Notes under the pieces: model-generated
What the model was told of the DNA's origin: nothing
The model's input: the letters and a program-made list of their open reading frames with translations, nothing else
Database searches by the model: none
Made by a program: the position numbers and the translations under genes
Shown: in pieces, positions 1-8,863 of the stretch
Numbering within the stretch: position 1 is the stretch's first letter
How the letters are laid out: the number at the start of each line of letters is the position of its first letter
Source: JACNKJ01 sp964344565
GTDB taxonomy: Bacteria; Krumholzibacteriota; Krumholzibacteriia; JACNKJ01
Length of the DNA stretch: 64,000 nucleotides
Assembly (NCBI GenBank): GCA_964344565.1
Contig: CAYFNT010000002.1
Location: 221,653 to 285,652 of the forward strand
Direction: 5' to 3'

Positions 1-2
1 CG

Positions 3-86
3 GTGGCGGCGGCCATCGCCGGACAGTACGCCGGCGGTCGCATATGGCCCTCGAACACCGCGACGAGAAGACACGCGAGCCCATGA
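3..86 (+). CDS. 3' end of an unidentified gene (partial)
   Basis: An open frame enters from the left edge and stops at a TGA ending at base 86. It encodes about 27 residues that start V-A-A-A-I-A-G-Q-Y-A-G-G and finish R-H-A-S-P. The Ala/Gly-rich stretch looks like a real protein tail, but it is too short to assign to a family. The next gene follows after a short spacer containing near-repeated GACTCG units. This could equally be a chance open frame. Confidence 0.3.
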   Translation: MAAAIAGQYAGGRIWPSNTATRRHASP

Positions 87-133
87 CTCGCTATTCAGGA
101 ATCACGACTCGTTACTCCTCCCGGAGGTCTCCC

Positions 134-2056
134 ATGAGAATCGCCCTCTTGATGATCCTGGCCCTCCTGGTCCTGGGATGCTCCTCGTCCGTGGACGATG
201 GCGCCATGTCCCACTCCCCGGCGACGCCGGAACTGGACCAGGCCCTGACGGTGAATTTCCACCCCGACCGTTCCGTTTCGGCCCTCGCCGAGTCGGAGAA
301 CGTGCACCTTCGCTACACGCTGGTGGCCGGAGACGGATCCCTGCATTCGGCGGCCCTGCCCATGGAGAAGCGCGGCGGTAAATGGCAGACGAGCCTGACG
401 CCCAGCGACCTCATCGACGATCCCGCCGTGCTCGTCTTCGCCTTCGTGGACGGCGAAGATCTGGATCTATTCGACAACAACCAGGGCAAGAGCTGGAAGA
501 TCCTGCTCAGTCAGGACGGCCAGCCCGCCCCCGGCGCGAACTTCCAGAACTATCGCCTGCTCGGCGGACAGCTCCGACTGGCCGACGTGCTGGCCTTCCC
601 GCGCGATCGCGACGGCGCGCCTGACTTCATCGCCAAGGAGCTCGAGCTTCACCCCCAGAACTTCCGCGCCCAGCGCGAGCTCTGGCTCAAGGACATGGAC
701 GAATACGGCGACGAGGTTCCCGATTCCTTGATCCAGCACATCGAGCTGCAACTCGGCGAGCGTCTGACCGGCTGGCAGGAGTGGGAAGAGCTGCCGAGCG
801 AGATCGTCGACCTGCTCGACCTCTACACCAAGATCGACCGGCGAGAGGCTATGGAGAACTTGCGCGACGCCATGCTCCATCAGTTCAAGGGCAGCGACGC
901 CCATCGCGAGATCCTGCACTACAAGGCCCTGCACGAGGCCAACATGGAACTGCGCATCGAGTGGCTGCAGAACCTGCATCGCATCTTCCCCGAGTGGGAA
1001 GGCGCCAACGAGGATCGCGGCTACATCGTCTACTGGTCCCTCGGCATGGAGGACGGACTCGCCAAGGCCCAGGAGGTCGTGGATTCCGGCCTGCCCATCG
1101 AGCCCGGTTTCGCCAACTACCTGGCCCAGCGATTCACGGGCCTCGGGGACAGCCAGCGCGCCGCGGCCCTGCTGACCCAGAGTCTCGAACTTCTGTCCGA
1201 GGGCGAATGGTCGGCCGAGGGCAGCATGAGCGAGGCCGAGTGGAAGCGCGACAACCGGGAAGGCGCGGCCGCCGCGCATTTCGCCCTGGCCCAGATTCGG
1301 ATTCGCGAAGGGCTCAGCCGCGACGCGCTGCCGCACCTGGAGCGCATCGTGTCGGACTATCCCGAGTTCGCCGACGCGGAAGCGCTGCGTGCGCTCGTGG
1401 GCGTCCAGACGCGAATGGAGAAACTCGACGAGGCGCGGTCCAGCTACGAGCTGCTGGCTCGGGAGGCGGAACTGTCCCCCGAAGAGCTGGAGGCCTGGCG
1501 CGAGATCTACGAGGGCGAGCAGCCCTTCCTTTCGCATCTGGCCGAGCTGCAGGCCGCCGACCGCGAGGCTGATTGGGCCGTCTTCCAGAAGCACGCCCTG
1601 GGCTGGGACGCCCCCGAAGCCGTCTTCACCGACATGGACGGCAATTCCCTGCGCCTGAGCGAACTGCAGGGCAAGGTCGTGCTGCTCGACTTCTGGGCCA
1701 CCTGGTGCGGCCCCTGCAAGATGGCCCTGCCCGGCATCGATGCCATGACTCCCGAGTTCGTGGAGACCGGCGATTTCGTGGTGATTCCCGCCAACACCTG
1801 GGAGCGCGTGGAGGGCGAGGCCCGCAAGACCGCGGCCCAGGGCACCTGGGACGAACTCGGCCTGAGCATGCCCATCTATTTCGACAGGACCCGCGACGAA
1901 GGGAATCCCGCGGTGGAGGCTTTCGGCGTGTCGGGCATCCCCACGAGCTTCCTCATCGGCAAGGACGGAAACATCCTCTTCAAGACCATCGGGTTCGGAG
2001 GGGAAGCCGGCGAGCTGGAACTCAAGAACAAGATCGAGTGGGCGTTGAAGAACTGA
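134..2056 (+). CDS. TlpA-like thioredoxin-domain lipoprotein
   Basis: The protein is 640 residues. I place the start at ATG 134 because a GGAGGT ribosome site lies at 123-128 and the product then opens with a lipoprotein signal, hydrophobic residues followed by the lipobox L-V-L-G-C. Upstream in-frame ATGs at 44 and 83 would put the signal inside the chain. The middle, about residues 200-470, is helical and TPR-like. The C-terminal 140 residues form a TlpA/ResA-type thioredoxin domain with the active site W-C-G-P-C at 524-528 and a later cis-Pro segment G-I-P-T-S. It is probably a membrane-anchored disulfide oxidoreductase facing the periplasm. The redox fold is clear; the substrate is unknown. 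Confidence 0.9.
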   Translation: MRIALLMILALLVLGCSSSVDDGAMSHSPATPELDQALTVNFHPDRSVSALAESENVHLRYTLVAGDGSLHSAALPMEKRGGKWQTSLTPSDLIDDPAVLVFAFVDGEDLDLFDNNQGKSWKILLSQDGQPAPGANFQNYRLLGGQLRLADVLAFPRDRDGAPDFIAKELELHPQNFRAQRELWLKDMDEYGDEVPDSLIQHIELQLGERLTGWQEWEELPSEIVDLLDLYTKIDRREAMENLRDAMLHQFKGSDAHREILHYKALHEANMELRIEWLQNLHRIFPEWEGANEDRGYIVYWSLGMEDGLAKAQEVVDSGLPIEPGFANYLAQRFTGLGDSQRAAALLTQSLELLSEGEWSAEGSMSEAEWKRDNREGAAAAHFALAQIRIREGLSRDALPHLERIVSDYPEFADAEALRALVGVQTRMEKLDEARSSYELLAREAELSPEELEAWREIYEGEQPFLSHLAELQAADREADWAVFQKHALGWDAPEAVFTDMDGNSLRLSELQGKVVLLDFWATWCGPCKMALPGIDAMTPEFVETGDFVVIPANTWERVEGEARKTAAQGTWDELGLSMPIYFDRTRDEGNPAVEAFGVSGIPTSFLIGKDGNILFKTIGFGGEAGELELKNKIEWALKN

Positions 2057-2096
2057 GAACTATGAACTATGAACTATGAACTATGAACTGAGAACA
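2051..2096. repeat. heptanucleotide tandem repeat (AACTATG)
   Basis: Starting at the stop codon of the TlpA-like gene, the heptamer AACTATG is repeated about four times and bounded on both sides by the variant AACTGAG. Similar AACTGTG/AACTGAG heptamers follow the gene ending at 52609. Confidence 0.75.
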
Positions 2097-2097
2097 G

Positions 2098-2122
2098 CCC
2101 CGCCCTCTCGGGCGGGGTTTTT
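2098..2122 (+). terminator. rho-independent terminator
   Basis: CCCCGCCC and GGGCGGGG form an 8-bp stem around a TCTC loop, followed directly by five T. It lies 42 bases after the TlpA-like gene stop and ends that transcript. Confidence 0.9.
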
Positions 2123-2139
2123 GTACACGTGTACAGTTG

Positions 2140-2724
2140 CTAGAAGATGGACTTGACCTGGCTCCAGGAGCTTGGTTCTGCGGAGCAACCGATGCAGCCA
2201 CAATCATAACTGTCGTCGAAAGCGCTACTGATGAAGAAATTCCCACCGCAAACGCAGAAGGGGATTCCAAGTTCATCCAGCAGAACCAAGTCGCCGCTTT
2301 GCTCACCTGCCCATATCGACATGAGATGATCCTCCTGAATCCACGTCTCGTCGAACATCAGAAACTCGAGGGATCCTAGTGGAATCCAATGTCCTGCTTG
2401 GGGCTCGTTCCAGGTAAGTGAAATCTCTGTATATGGATCGCCTGAGACGAAATCGGAGTACCAGTTTTCGGTGATGGTGCCGGTCGGGTATCCGGGAGAA
2501 TCTGGCAAGTTCCAGATCATGAATGTAGCCCCAAGGATACCGGATGGGTCATTGACATGGGCGCAGATATAAATCGTGGTGGGGACGTAGGGGATGATTC
2601 TGGCCCAGCAGTATCCATCACCTTCGGGATCCTCCCAGATGCGAATCGAATCGATAGTGTTTGCGGAGACCGGCAGCAGGCAAAGCATTGCACAGAGGCA
2701 GGTAGTGATCAGACGCAGAACCAT
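2140..2724 (-). CDS. secreted protein with C-terminal SSW motif (paralogue 1)
   Basis: The protein is 194 residues. ATG at 2724 is preceded by GGGAGGTGG with 6-base spacing, a better fit than the in-frame starts at 2751 and 2754. It has a Sec signal peptide and a Cys-containing body of no known family. The last residues are P-S-S-W-S-Q-V-K-S-I-F, a variant of a tail shared by six proteins in this window. It is a clear paralogue of the protein at 5327-5893: both share the pattern C-W-A-x-I-x-P-Y, then P-G-Y-P-x-G and T-E-N-W. The function is unknown. The common tail suggests a shared export or surface-attachment route. Confidence 0.8.
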   Translation of the reverse strand: MVLRLITTCLCAMLCLLPVSANTIDSIRIWEDPEGDGYCWARIIPYVPTTIYICAHVNDPSGILGATFMIWNLPDSPGYPTGTITENWYSDFVSGDPYTEISLTWNEPQAGHWIPLGSLEFLMFDETWIQEDHLMSIWAGEQSGDLVLLDELGIPFCVCGGNFFISSAFDDSYDCGCIGCSAEPSSWSQVKSIF

Positions 2725-2823
2725 AGGAATCCACCTCCCGAGAAACTTCATCACCTCTACAATAGTATCAGAATATCACACTGAGGGTCAAGTTGTCCGG
2801 TGTTCGGGCGGCGAATGATAACT

Positions 2824-3096
2824 TTAATTCAAGTCACTTGAAAAGCTTCGGCCACGAACGATCAGTACGATGGAAACCAGAGCCGGCAGCAGAATCAGAA
2901 TCGTGGCGACTCCGCCGATGCCGCCGGGGACGAGGGCGCTCGTCAGCGCGTAGGCGAGCAGGGAGGCGAAGGCCACCAGATAGGGCAGGAAGCAGCGCAT
3001 GCGCATCTCGCCGGCGCAGACCTTTCGATAGATGAAGAGCAGGCCGGCGGCGCCGAGGATGAAGCCGGCGGCCGCGAGCAGTATCCAGTAGGACAT
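2824..3096 (-). CDS. small multi-pass membrane protein
   Basis: The protein is 90 residues, starting at ATG 3096 with AAAGGAG seven bases upstream. It has about three hydrophobic segments (near residues 4-22, 38-55 and 60-80) with short charged loops and ends S-S-D-L-N. I recognise no family. It is transcribed away from the SGNH gene that starts at 3187, so the 90 bases between them hold divergent promoters. Confidence 0.6.
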   Translation of the reverse strand: MSYWILLAAAGFILGAAGLLFIYRKVCAGEMRMRCFLPYLVAFASLLAYALTSALVPGGIGGVATILILLPALVSIVLIVRGRSFSSDLN

Positions 3097-3174
3097 GGGG
3101 GTTCTCCTTTGCCTGATTGGACTACGAGACCGGGCCGGCTTTGTTCCCGCCTGTTTCGCGCCTTCCCGATGCGG

Positions 3175-3180
3175 TATAAT
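3175..3180 (+). promoter_or_regulatory. -10 box TATAAT, probably leaderless
   Basis: A perfect TATAAT sits six bases before the preferred ATG of the SGNH gene at 3187. No ribosome site fits in that space and no good -35 hexamer is visible. A transcript would start at or next to the start codon. Confidence 0.65.
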
Positions 3181-3186
3181 ACCGAC

Positions 3187-4227
3187 ATGAAAATGGCACG
3201 AATCATCATCGCCCTGGCCCTCCTGCCCATTGTCGCCGCAACGGTCCTCGCCGAAACCTCGGTGCTCTTCATCGGCAACAGCCACACCGGCGCCAACGAC
3301 CTACCCGGGCTCTTCGAAGGACTCGCCCTCGCCGGATCCCACGATGTGCACGTGGACCGCTCGGTGGTGGGCGGCTCATCCCTGGCCTTCCACTTCGACT
3401 ACGAGCTGAGCCGCCAGCTCATCATCGAACGCGACTGGGATCGAGTGGTGCTGCAGGAGCACAGCCTCTATCCGGTGATCGAGCATTGGCGGGACGAGGT
3501 CTTCTTTCCCGCCGCCCGCGATCTAGACGAGCTCATCACCAGTTCCGGTTCCAAAACCGCCCTGTTCATGACCTGGGGATACGAGGACGCCGCGGGCCCC
3601 TACTGCATCGGCGGATACTGCAGCCGCGAGTTCGACGACTACCTCGACATGCAGAGCGAGGTGACCGCTTCCTACACGAGCATCGCATTCGAACTGAACG
3701 CCATGCTCGCGCCGGTGGGCGAGGCCTTCGCCGCGGCCCTCGCGGTCGATCCGAGCCTTCCCCTCTGGCTTCCGGACGGGTATCACCCCAGCCCCGACGG
3801 CAGCTATCTGGCCGCCTGCGTCTTCTTCCATCGCCTATTCAGCGAAAGCCCCGAAGGTCTGGACTTCCACGGCGGCCTCGATCCGGCCCGCGCGCTTTTC
3901 TACCAGCAGATCGCGGCAGAGGCTTCGGGCGTGCCAACGCCGGCCCACGAACACTTCGGGCTCACGGCTTTTCCGAATCCCTTCAATCCCAGGACCGAGA
4001 TTCGCTTTACGCTCGCCCGCTCCGCCACGGTTGGGCTCGCCATCTATGACGGCGGCGGACGTCTCGTGCGCGAACTGTACCCGGGTACACAACTGAGCGC
4101 GGGCGACCACGGAGTCGAATGGAAGGGAAGGGATGACCAGGGTTGCGCACTGCCATCGGGAATCTACCTGCTGCGTCTTTCAGTAGATGACGGAAGCGCG
4201 ACGCGGAAACTCATCATTCTCAAATAA
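3187..4227 (+). CDS. secreted SGNH-type hydrolase with PNPFNP sorting domain
   Basis: The protein is 346 residues with a signal peptide ending around A-T-V-L-A. The SGNH/GDSL-like fold is shown by G-N-S-H-T (nucleophile Ser32), the strand V-V-L-Q-E-H-S, and the C-terminal block D-G-Y-H-P with Asp197 and His200. These fit a Ser-Asp-His esterase and resemble the DUF4886-type group. From about residue 260 an FlgD-like/type IX-type sorting domain follows, with F-P-N-P-F-N-P, then G-I-Y-L-L-R-L and a basic end. It is probably exported and surface-attached. A tandem paralogue follows at 4274. Start 3187 was chosen for the signal peptide and the -10 box just upstream. Confidence 0.85.
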   Translation: MKMARIIIALALLPIVAATVLAETSVLFIGNSHTGANDLPGLFEGLALAGSHDVHVDRSVVGGSSLAFHFDYELSRQLIIERDWDRVVLQEHSLYPVIEHWRDEVFFPAARDLDELITSSGSKTALFMTWGYEDAAGPYCIGGYCSREFDDYLDMQSEVTASYTSIAFELNAMLAPVGEAFAAALAVDPSLPLWLPDGYHPSPDGSYLAACVFFHRLFSESPEGLDFHGGLDPARALFYQQIAAEASGVPTPAHEHFGLTAFPNPFNPRTEIRFTLARSATVGLAIYDGGGRLVRELYPGTQLSAGDHGVEWKGRDDQGCALPSGIYLLRLSVDDGSATRKLIILK

Positions 4228-4261
4228 GGACTATCTCCGTGATTTGGAGGCGGATTTCCTC

Positions 4262-4267
4262 TATCAT
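4262..4267 (+). promoter_or_regulatory. -10-like box TATCAT close to the start codon
   Basis: TATCAT lies six bases before the ATG at 4274, the same geometry as at 3187. No Shine-Dalgarno of the usual quality is present and the -35 region is weak. Confidence 0.4.
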
Positions 4268-4273
4268 TAAGGT

Positions 4274-5320
4274 ATGAAAAATACAACCCTGCTTGCCTTG
4301 CTGCTGGCCTTCTCTCTGTGCCTTCCCACTAGCGCCCAAGAGACCAGCGTACTCTTCGTCGGGAACAGCCACACCTTCTACAACGACATGCCGGAGCTTT
4401 TCGAAGGCCTCGCCACGGCGGGTTTCCATAGTGTGTACGTTTCAGAATCCACCTATGGCGGTTCGACACTCAGCTTCCACTCGCACTACGACCCCACGCT
4501 CGAGAAGATCGCCGAGCGGGAATGGGATCGCGTGGTCCTGCAGGAGCACAGCCTCTTCCCGGCGATCGAATACTGGCGCGACAATTCATTCTATCCGTCG
4601 GCGCGAACACTGGATTCACTGATCACGGATACCGGCTCGCAAACCGCCTTCTACATCACCCAGGGATGGGAAGACGCCTCGGGTCCCTACTGCATCGAAG
4701 ACTATTGCAGCCCGAAGTTCGACGGCTACTTCGACATGCAGCAGGACGTGACCGCCGCCTATCGTAACATCGGCAACGAGCTCGATGCGCTCATCGTGCC
4801 CTGCGGTGAGGCCTGGGCCGCGGCCCTCAGCGTGGATCCGGAGCTGCCGCTCTGGGCCTTCGACGGATACCATCCCAGCCTCGAGGGAAGCTACCTGACC
4901 GCCTGCACCTTCTACGCCCACATCTTCGGCGAAAGCCCCTATGGCGTGGAATTCTTCGGTGGGCTCGATCTTCAGACTGCTTTGTTCTATCAGCAGATCG
5001 CCTGGCTGGTGACGAGCAGCCAAGACCAGGCGCCCGAGGTCGCCGTGAATCTGCAGCCGGCTTATCCCAACCCCTTCAATCCGGGCACGACCATTCGCTT
5101 CGAGCTCGGGGAGATGGCGCGAGTGCAGCTGGACATCTTCGACAACCGCGGCCGCCGCGTGCGGGAGTTGTACACGGGTACGATCTTCGCCGGGGGCGAA
5201 CACCACACTTATTGGAACGGGAAGGACGATTCGGGGCGCACGCTGCCCTCGGGGATCTATCTGGCCAAGCTTAAGGCGGGGCGCAGCGAAAGCGTGATCA
5301 AGCTGACGCTTCTCAAGTAG
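4274..5320 (+). CDS. secreted SGNH-type hydrolase with PNPFNP sorting domain (tandem paralogue)
   Basis: The protein is 348 residues and is a close paralogue of the preceding gene. It has a signal peptide ending T-S-A-Q, G-N-S-H-T with Ser32, V-V-L-Q-E-H-S, and D-G-Y-H-P with Asp197 and His200 at the same numbering. The C-terminal sorting domain starts at Y-P-N-P-F-N-P near residue 258 and ends T-L-L-K. All three catalytic residues are kept, so both copies are probably active. The two genes lie 46 bases apart, each with its own -10-like box. The natural ester substrate cannot be read from sequence. Confidence 0.85.
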   Translation: MKNTTLLALLLAFSLCLPTSAQETSVLFVGNSHTFYNDMPELFEGLATAGFHSVYVSESTYGGSTLSFHSHYDPTLEKIAEREWDRVVLQEHSLFPAIEYWRDNSFYPSARTLDSLITDTGSQTAFYITQGWEDASGPYCIEDYCSPKFDGYFDMQQDVTAAYRNIGNELDALIVPCGEAWAAALSVDPELPLWAFDGYHPSLEGSYLTACTFYAHIFGESPYGVEFFGGLDLQTALFYQQIAWLVTSSQDQAPEVAVNLQPAYPNPFNPGTTIRFELGEMARVQLDIFDNRGRRVRELYTGTIFAGGEHHTYWNGKDDSGRTLPSGIYLAKLKAGRSESVIKLTLLK

Positions 5321-5326
5321 TGGTTT

Positions 5327-5893
5327 CTAGTACAGACCCTTGATGTGACTCCAGCTGCTCTCGATGGGCGTGGCCCCCGGAATGCAGCTGCAGGTCTCTT
5401 CGCAATTGAAGGTGAACTGCAGGCCCACGGCGTCGTAGATCTCGAAGAGCCCGTCCACCACCACGATGCAGTCGCAATCGTAGCCGGGCCCGACCACGAT
5501 TTCCTGACCATCCTCGATCCAGTCCTCGCTGAACATCTGCAAGGTCAGCGTTCCCAGTTCCACGATGGATCCCTGCAGGGGCTCGGAGAAAGCGAGGGAG
5601 AAGTCGGATTCCAGGTCGCCGAGCATGAGGTCGGTGTTCCAGTTTTCGGTGACCATGCCCAAGGGGTATCCGGGGTTGCCAGGCCAGTTTTCGAATCGAA
5701 ACTCCGCTGCGGTGAGGCCTCCATAGATTTCGTAGGGATCCAGGAAGACGAGCACGTGAAGCTCGATCTCCACATAGGGCTCGATGTCGGCCCAGCACTG
5801 GTCGCCGGCCTCGTCAGCGAAGAGACCGATGAGGGTGTCGGCGTTCACGGGTAGTGCGAATAGCAGCAGGGCGAGCGCGGCGAGCGTCTTCAT
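5327..5893 (-). CDS. secreted protein with C-terminal SSW motif (paralogue 2)
   Basis: The protein is 188 residues. ATG 5893 is preceded by AAGGAGG at five bases; a GTG at 5896 is too close to that site. It has a Sec signal ending V-N-A-D, a body homologous to the protein at 2140-2724, and a Cys-rich stretch (C-E-E-T-C-S-C) near the end. It finishes I-E-S-S-W-S-H-I-K-G-L-Y. The stop lies only six bases from the stop of the convergent SGNH gene. The function is unknown. Confidence 0.8.
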   Translation of the reverse strand: MKTLAALALLLFALPVNADTLIGLFADEAGDQCWADIEPYVEIELHVLVFLDPYEIYGGLTAAEFRFENWPGNPGYPLGMVTENWNTDLMLGDLESDFSLAFSEPLQGSIVELGTLTLQMFSEDWIEDGQEIVVGPGYDCDCIVVVDGLFEIYDAVGLQFTFNCEETCSCIPGATPIESSWSHIKGLY

Positions 5894-5931
5894 CACATCC
5901 TCCTTGATGGCGGATGAAGGATAGCAGGCGA

Positions 5932-7557
5932 TCAGGGATCGCGCCAGAGCCCCCGTTCCTCGATCAGGGTCTGCAGGCGGTCCACGGCGTCTTCGCTGGG
6001 GAGGTTGCGCTGCACGCGATTATGACCCTCGTAGAGGTCCACCTTTCCCGGCGCCGCGCCCACGTATCCGAAGTCGGCGTCGGCCATCTCGCCGGGACCG
6101 TTCACGATGCATCCCATGACGGCGATCTTCACGCCCGGCAGGTGGGCGAAGCGATCCTTGATGCGCTGGGTGGTGGTCTGCAGGTCGAAGTGGGTGCGCC
6201 CGCAGGACGGGCAGGCGATGAAGTCGGCCCGGCTCATGCGCAGGCGCGTGACCTGGAGGATGGCGAAAGCCAAGCGGCAGCCTTCGACCGCCTCGTCATT
6301 GCCGGTGGCCTCCACGGCGATGGCCCTTGCGCGTCCCTCGAGAAGCGGCAGGCCGACCTTCACCGCGAGGTCGAGATAGGCGCGCTCGCGGGTGTCGACA
6401 TCCTCGGATTGCAGGGCCGACAGCTCCGGCCGGAAGCGGATGAGCCCGCCCTCCTCCCGCGGCTCGGTGAGCACGTGGTCCGGCGCGTTCGCGCCCCAGG
6501 GAAGCTCCAGCAGGGTGTCGATGTCGGGGGTCCATCCCTTCACGGGCACCAGCGTGACCGGGTGACGTTCGGAGGGCTCGCGGGGGCCGGCCGGCGCGGG
6601 CAGGGCGCCGGTTTCGCCGTCGGCCCCGGACTCGGCGAAGGCCGCGGCGAGGGTGTCGGCGGTCCAGGGCCCGGCCTTTTCGCGTAGCGGATCGTATCGC
6701 TGGGCCAGGGCCCGGCAGGCGGGCAGCTCGTGCACGGGATCCTCGGTGAGCGACACGCGCACCGTATCGCCGATGCCGTACTCGAGCAGGGCGGCCATGC
6801 CGATGTAGCTCTTGAGGCGGGCGTCCTCGCCCTCGCCGGCCTCGGTCACGCCCAGATGCACGGGATAGACCGGCTGGCCCTCGGTCTCGCTGCGGCGCAG
6901 CATCTCCAGGGCGAGCAGGCGATAGGCGTCGATCATCACGCGCACGTTGCTTGCCTTCATGGAGATGACGATGTCGCGGTAGCCGAGCTTCTCGGCGATG
7001 CGGCAGTACTCGAACGCGCTTTCCACCATGCCGCGGGGCGTGTCGCCGTAGCGGGCGAGCAGTCGGTCCGATAGCGAACCGTGGTTCGCGCCGATGCGCA
7101 TGGCCCGGCCGAGCTTCCTGCACTTCTGAACCAGCGGGGCGAAAACCTCTTCCACCCGGGCGAGTTCGGCCTCGTATTCCTCGTCGGTGTATTCCGGGTT
7201 CTCGAAACGCTTCCTGTCGGCGAAGTTTCCCGGATTGATGCGCACCTTCTCCACATGGTCCGCCGCGACCATGGCCGCCTCGGGGCTGAAGTGGATATCG
7301 GCCACGAGGGGCACCTCGACGCCTTCCTCGCGCATGCGCTCGCGCAGGGGAGCCAGCGATTCGGCCACCCTGCGGTTCTGCACGGTGAGGCGCACGAGCT
7401 GTGCTCCGGCCGCGGCGAGCGCCTTGATTTCGCCGAGGGCGGCCTCGGTGTCGGTGGTCTCCGGCACGATCATGGATTGCACCAGGAGCCGGGCAGGTGC
7501 AATGCCCCCGCCGACCAGCCCTTCATGCCCGCGTTCAGAGAGAAGTCTGTGTCGCAT
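5932..7557 (-). CDS. ispG: 4-hydroxy-3-methylbut-2-enyl diphosphate synthase IspG
   Basis: This is the enzyme of the MEP isoprenoid pathway that reductively converts MEcPP to HMBPP using a [4Fe-4S] cluster. The cluster ligands are visible as C-P-S-C (Cys449, Cys452) and M-G-C-I-V-N-G-P-G-E (Cys483). The TIM-barrel N-terminus has L-L-V-Q-S-M and I-S-M-K-A-S-N. At 541 residues it is longer than the roughly 360-410-residue common form. It has an extra segment at about residues 265-420, as in the long (plant/Chlamydia-type) enzymes. The start is uncertain: ATG 7557 has no strong ribosome site and a TTG at 7593 is also in frame. Confidence 0.93.
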   Translation of the reverse strand: MRHRLLSERGHEGLVGGGIAPARLLVQSMIVPETTDTEAALGEIKALAAAGAQLVRLTVQNRRVAESLAPLRERMREEGVEVPLVADIHFSPEAAMVAADHVEKVRINPGNFADRKRFENPEYTDEEYEAELARVEEVFAPLVQKCRKLGRAMRIGANHGSLSDRLLARYGDTPRGMVESAFEYCRIAEKLGYRDIVISMKASNVRVMIDAYRLLALEMLRRSETEGQPVYPVHLGVTEAGEGEDARLKSYIGMAALLEYGIGDTVRVSLTEDPVHELPACRALAQRYDPLREKAGPWTADTLAAAFAESGADGETGALPAPAGPREPSERHPVTLVPVKGWTPDIDTLLELPWGANAPDHVLTEPREEGGLIRFRPELSALQSEDVDTRERAYLDLAVKVGLPLLEGRARAIAVEATGNDEAVEGCRLAFAILQVTRLRMSRADFIACPSCGRTHFDLQTTTQRIKDRFAHLPGVKIAVMGCIVNGPGEMADADFGYVGAAPGKVDLYEGHNRVQRNLPSEDAVDRLQTLIEERGLWRDP

Positions 7558-7617
7558 AGCCAGGAAGATACTCGCGGCGTGCCTTGCTGACAAGCCGGCG
7601 GAATGTCGGTCCAGGTA

Positions 7618-8745
7618 CTATTCGTCGAGGGGCAGTTTTCCGAGAAGATCAAGAAGCAGTGGCAGGAAGGGCGAGTTGCGCAGGTCGCCCCGTCCCAGTT
7701 CGAATCCCGAGCTGGCGCCGTCGCTGTTGGCCAGCATGATGAAGGTCAGGTTCCTGTCCGGAAACTTGATGTAGAGCGACGAGTACCGATCGGGCTGCCA
7801 ACCGTAGTGCCAGATCGCCCGCTCCCCGCCCTCGATTTCCTGCACGAACCAGCCCAGACCGTAGGGCGCGAAGGTGCCGTCATTGAGCCTGGCGGCCTGC
7901 CACATCTCGCGGGTGCTCTCCTTGGAGATCAACTCGTGTCGGTCGATGGCGATATCGAATCGCGCCAGGTCGAGGACCGTGGACACCATGCCCGCCGAGG
8001 TTCGAAGCCCGGTGGGGAAGGACCATCGATCGAATCCCCCCTTTTCCCGGATCCGGTAGGGAAGCGCCCGGCGATCGAGAATGTCGGCCGACTGCTCGGG
8101 CGAGGATGTCGGATAGGTGCTCTCAAGGCCCAGGCGAATCCCGATGCGCGTCGCGAGTAGTCCGGCGAAATCCTGATCGGTGGCTTCTTCCAGAACCTGG
8201 GTGAGTAGACCGAAGAGCCATCCGCTGTATCGATAGCGTTCGCCGGGAACACCGCGGGCCGTGTGAGACAGATGATGACGAAGCTTGAAGTCATGCTCGG
8301 TGCAGGGATGATTGATCAGGCCCACCAGCGTGGTGCAGAGGGCGTCGTAACCCAGGATCCGTTCGCCGTTGACCTGGAAGACCGCCTCGGCGCAGATCTC
8401 GCGCATGGACGCGTCCAGGTCGAGACGGCCCTCTTCGACGAGGGCCATGATGAGGGTTGCGGAAATCGGTTTGGTGAGCGAGCAAATATGATAGGGCGTT
8501 GTCGTCGAAGCAGGCACTTCCTGCTCCAGGTCGGCCAGACCGAACCCTTCCGCGAAGGCGATCTGCTGGTCCACGAGCAGCGCCACGGACATTCCCGGTA
8601 ACGAGAGCTGCTGTCGCAGGGTCTCGAGGTCTCGTGTCAGAGGTTCCGCGATGGCCCGGGGCAGCGGATCGCCGGACGCGGCTTGGATAGCCAGGGCGAG
8701 CGTGGAGAGCAACAGGATTCGGAACGCCCAGGAATATTTCGGCAT
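7618..8745 (-). CDS. beta-lactamase-family serine hydrolase (secreted)
   Basis: The protein is 375 residues with a signal peptide after ATG 8745. It carries the three motifs of the class C beta-lactamase/DD-peptidase fold: S-L-T-K with nucleophile Ser89 and Lys92, Y-S-G as the Tyr motif, and H-Y-G near residue 315 in place of K-T-G. The H-x-G form is typical of esterase or peptidase relatives rather than true beta-lactamases. Several Cys residues at about 130-165 could form disulfides. It probably acts on a peptide or ester in the periplasm. It stands alone between ispG and a membrane protein. Confidence 0.85.
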   Translation of the reverse strand: MPKYSWAFRILLLSTLALAIQAASGDPLPRAIAEPLTRDLETLRQQLSLPGMSVALLVDQQIAFAEGFGLADLEQEVPASTTTPYHICSLTKPISATLIMALVEEGRLDLDASMREICAEAVFQVNGERILGYDALCTTLVGLINHPCTEHDFKLRHHLSHTARGVPGERYRYSGWLFGLLTQVLEEATDQDFAGLLATRIGIRLGLESTYPTSSPEQSADILDRRALPYRIREKGGFDRWSFPTGLRTSAGMVSTVLDLARFDIAIDRHELISKESTREMWQAARLNDGTFAPYGLGWFVQEIEGGERAIWHYGWQPDRYSSLYIKFPDRNLTFIMLANSDGASSGFELGRGDLRNSPFLPLLLDLLGKLPLDE

Positions 8746-8863
8746 GGTGACTTCACCACTCTCGAAGCTGGTTTTGCATTGGATCACAGATCGGGACTCG
8801 AGGCACAGGGAGACCGTACGACCGGAAAAGGCCTGGGTTTCGATCCGGATGGATTCGGTCCGG

